Source of the DNA: Anaerolineales bacterium
Lineage (GTDB): Bacteria; Chloroflexota; Anaerolineae; Anaerolineales; UBA6663
Direction: 5' to 3'
DNA length: 6,293 nt
NCBI GenBank assembly: GCA_016789245.1
Contig: JAEURM010000121.1
Span: 1-6,293 of the forward strand
Positions 5,534 through 6,293 of this stretch are shown here, one piece after another. A model generated the notes under the pieces. It was not told where the DNA came from and searched no databases. It saw nothing but the letters and a program-made list of their open reading frames with translations. Numbering within the stretch: the stretch's first letter is position 1; each line of letters opens with the position of its first letter. A program made the translations under genes and the position numbers.

Positions 5534-6293
5534 ATGCCGAGAGCTGTATTGTTGGTACAAAGTGATTTAAGCGCCGCCAAACCTTTGGCGGACTTTTTTT
5601 CAGCGCGTGGTGACCGAGTGATTGAAGTGACCTCACCAGCAGAGGGATTAATGTGGCTGGGTGAAGTGGAGCCAGATTTAATTGCGTTGGATTTACACTT
5701 CCCCGGCAACCAATGGCTAGAAATCATTCAGCGCGTGCGGCGCACTTATACCAACACCCGCATCTTACTCACTAATCAATTTCCCGATATCCGCCGTGAG
5801 CTGGCCGCCAAAGAGCTAGGCTGTGAAGTGTTTTTGCGCCAACCGTTTACCAGTGTGTGGATTGAGCGTGCCGTTCAGCAAGTGGAGGGCCATGCCCCTA
5901 TTAAGCCTCGGGTGGCCGAGTTGCCCCGCGTGCGCATGCCCGTGCGGCTCAAAATTATCTTGCCGTTTGCTTTGTTGGCTTTGGTGTTTGCGGCCAGCGC
6001 CGCGTACCTCATCAGCCAGTACGTGGTGGATTCTATCCGTGACCGGTTTGACCGGCAGTTGCTAGATGCGGCCACACTCACGGCCGATTGGATGGTGCGC
6101 GAAGAAAGCGCCATGCTAGAAACTTTGCGGCTGGTGGCGAACACAGAAGGCGTGGCGCAGGCCGTGCAAAACGCCGATGCAGAGGCCGCGCGGCGTTTGG
6201 TTTTGCCCATTGCCGTAAACGCCCAAGCTGAAGCGGTGGAAGTGCTAGATTTTCAGGGCGTGAGCGTGCTTTCACTTTACCGCCAGAGCAACG
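5534..6293 (+). CDS. Degenerate receiver domain + transmembrane sensor protein (runs off right edge)
   Basis: An open frame from ATG 5534 continues to the window end (253 residues seen). Residues 4-117 resemble a response-regulator receiver: AVLLVQSD, then the phospho-acceptor candidate Asp53 in LIALDLHFPG, Thr80 in ILLTN, and the C-terminal FLRQPF. The usual acidic pair is replaced by Gln9-Ser10 and the invariant Lys by Gln103, so normal Mg-dependent phosphorylation is doubtful. A basic linker (RLPVRMPVRLK-like, ~126-140) leads into a transmembrane helix at ~141-161 (IILPFALLALVFAASAAYLIS). Then comes an extracytoplasmic helical start (YVVDSIRDRFDRQLLDAATLTADWMV) typical of Cache-type sensors. 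A second transmembrane helix and an output domain (histidine kinase, cyclase or GGDEF) are expected beyond the window but are not seen. ATG 5534 is chosen because the receiver fold begins at once. No Shine-Dalgarno is visible. The gene diverges from the DUF4139 gene. Confidence 0.8.
   Translation, partial: MPRAVLLVQSDLSAAKPLADFFSARGDRVIEVTSPAEGLMWLGEVEPDLIALDLHFPGNQWLEIIQRVRRTYTNTRILLTNQFPDIRRELAAKELGCEVFLRQPFTSVWIERAVQQVEGHAPIKPRVAELPRVRMPVRLKIILPFALLALVFAASAAYLISQYVVDSIRDRFDRQLLDAATLTADWMVREESAMLETLRLVANTEGVAQAVQNADAEAARRLVLPIAVNAQAEAVEVLDFQGVSVLSLYRQSN

Noticed and set aside
5534..5884. Cognate response regulator for the fusion kinase
   Set aside because: The receiver has lost the acidic pair and Lys, is attached to a membrane sensor, lacks a visible DNA-binding domain and is transcribed from a separate divergent unit.
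5527..6275. Minus-strand and alternative plus frames within the receiver-sensor gene
   Set aside because: The plus frame from 5534 gives a continuous receiver, membrane helix and sensor sequence; the others give unstructured Ser/Arg/Ala-rich peptides.
1..6293. CRISPR array, tRNA, rRNA or insertion sequence
   Set aside because: No regularly spaced direct repeats, cloverleaf-like sequence, rRNA motif or transposase was seen.

Overview
The window looks like a bacterial chromosome segment, most likely from the Chloroflexota (Anaerolineae-like). That placement is an inference from the gene repertoire: a sugar-type ABC cassette fused to a histidine kinase, a lipoprotein with a Thr/Pro-rich linker, and a receiver plus membrane-sensor protein. 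No rRNA or other taxonomic marker is present. GC is moderately high across most of the window and clearly lower in the first ~300 bases and in the intergenic stretches.

Five genes lie on the minus strand and are read right to left. A DUF4139/MuiA-type protein (3758-5329) is followed by the GTPase HflX (2296-3645), a 64-residue two-helix membrane protein (2066-2260), an unusual ABC-ATPase/histidine-kinase fusion (438-2039), and the start of a Thr/Pro-rich lipoprotein that leaves the window at base 1. One gene on the plus strand (5534 onward) diverges from the DUF4139 gene. It encodes a degenerate response-regulator receiver domain, a transmembrane helix and the start of an extracytoplasmic sensor, and it is cut by the right edge.

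hflX, the small membrane gene and the fusion kinase are tightly packed (gaps of 35 and 26 bases, or a 4-base GTGA overlap for the last pair) and probably form one transcription unit. The intergenic gaps before hflX and after the kinase each hold three short hairpins. Their stems differ in sequence but often share a GCT...AGC core, so they look like one family of palindromic repeats rather than simple terminators. The 204-base divergent region (5330-5533) holds candidate promoters in both directions.

Functionally the window combines ribosome rescue (HflX) with signalling. The most unusual gene is the fusion kinase. Its N-terminal half is an RbsA/XylG-like ATPase whose switch histidine is replaced by serine. 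Its C-terminal half is an intact-looking NarL-type histidine kinase. No cognate permease, binding protein or response regulator is visible nearby. No tRNA, rRNA, CRISPR array, insertion sequence or convincing intrinsic terminator was found.
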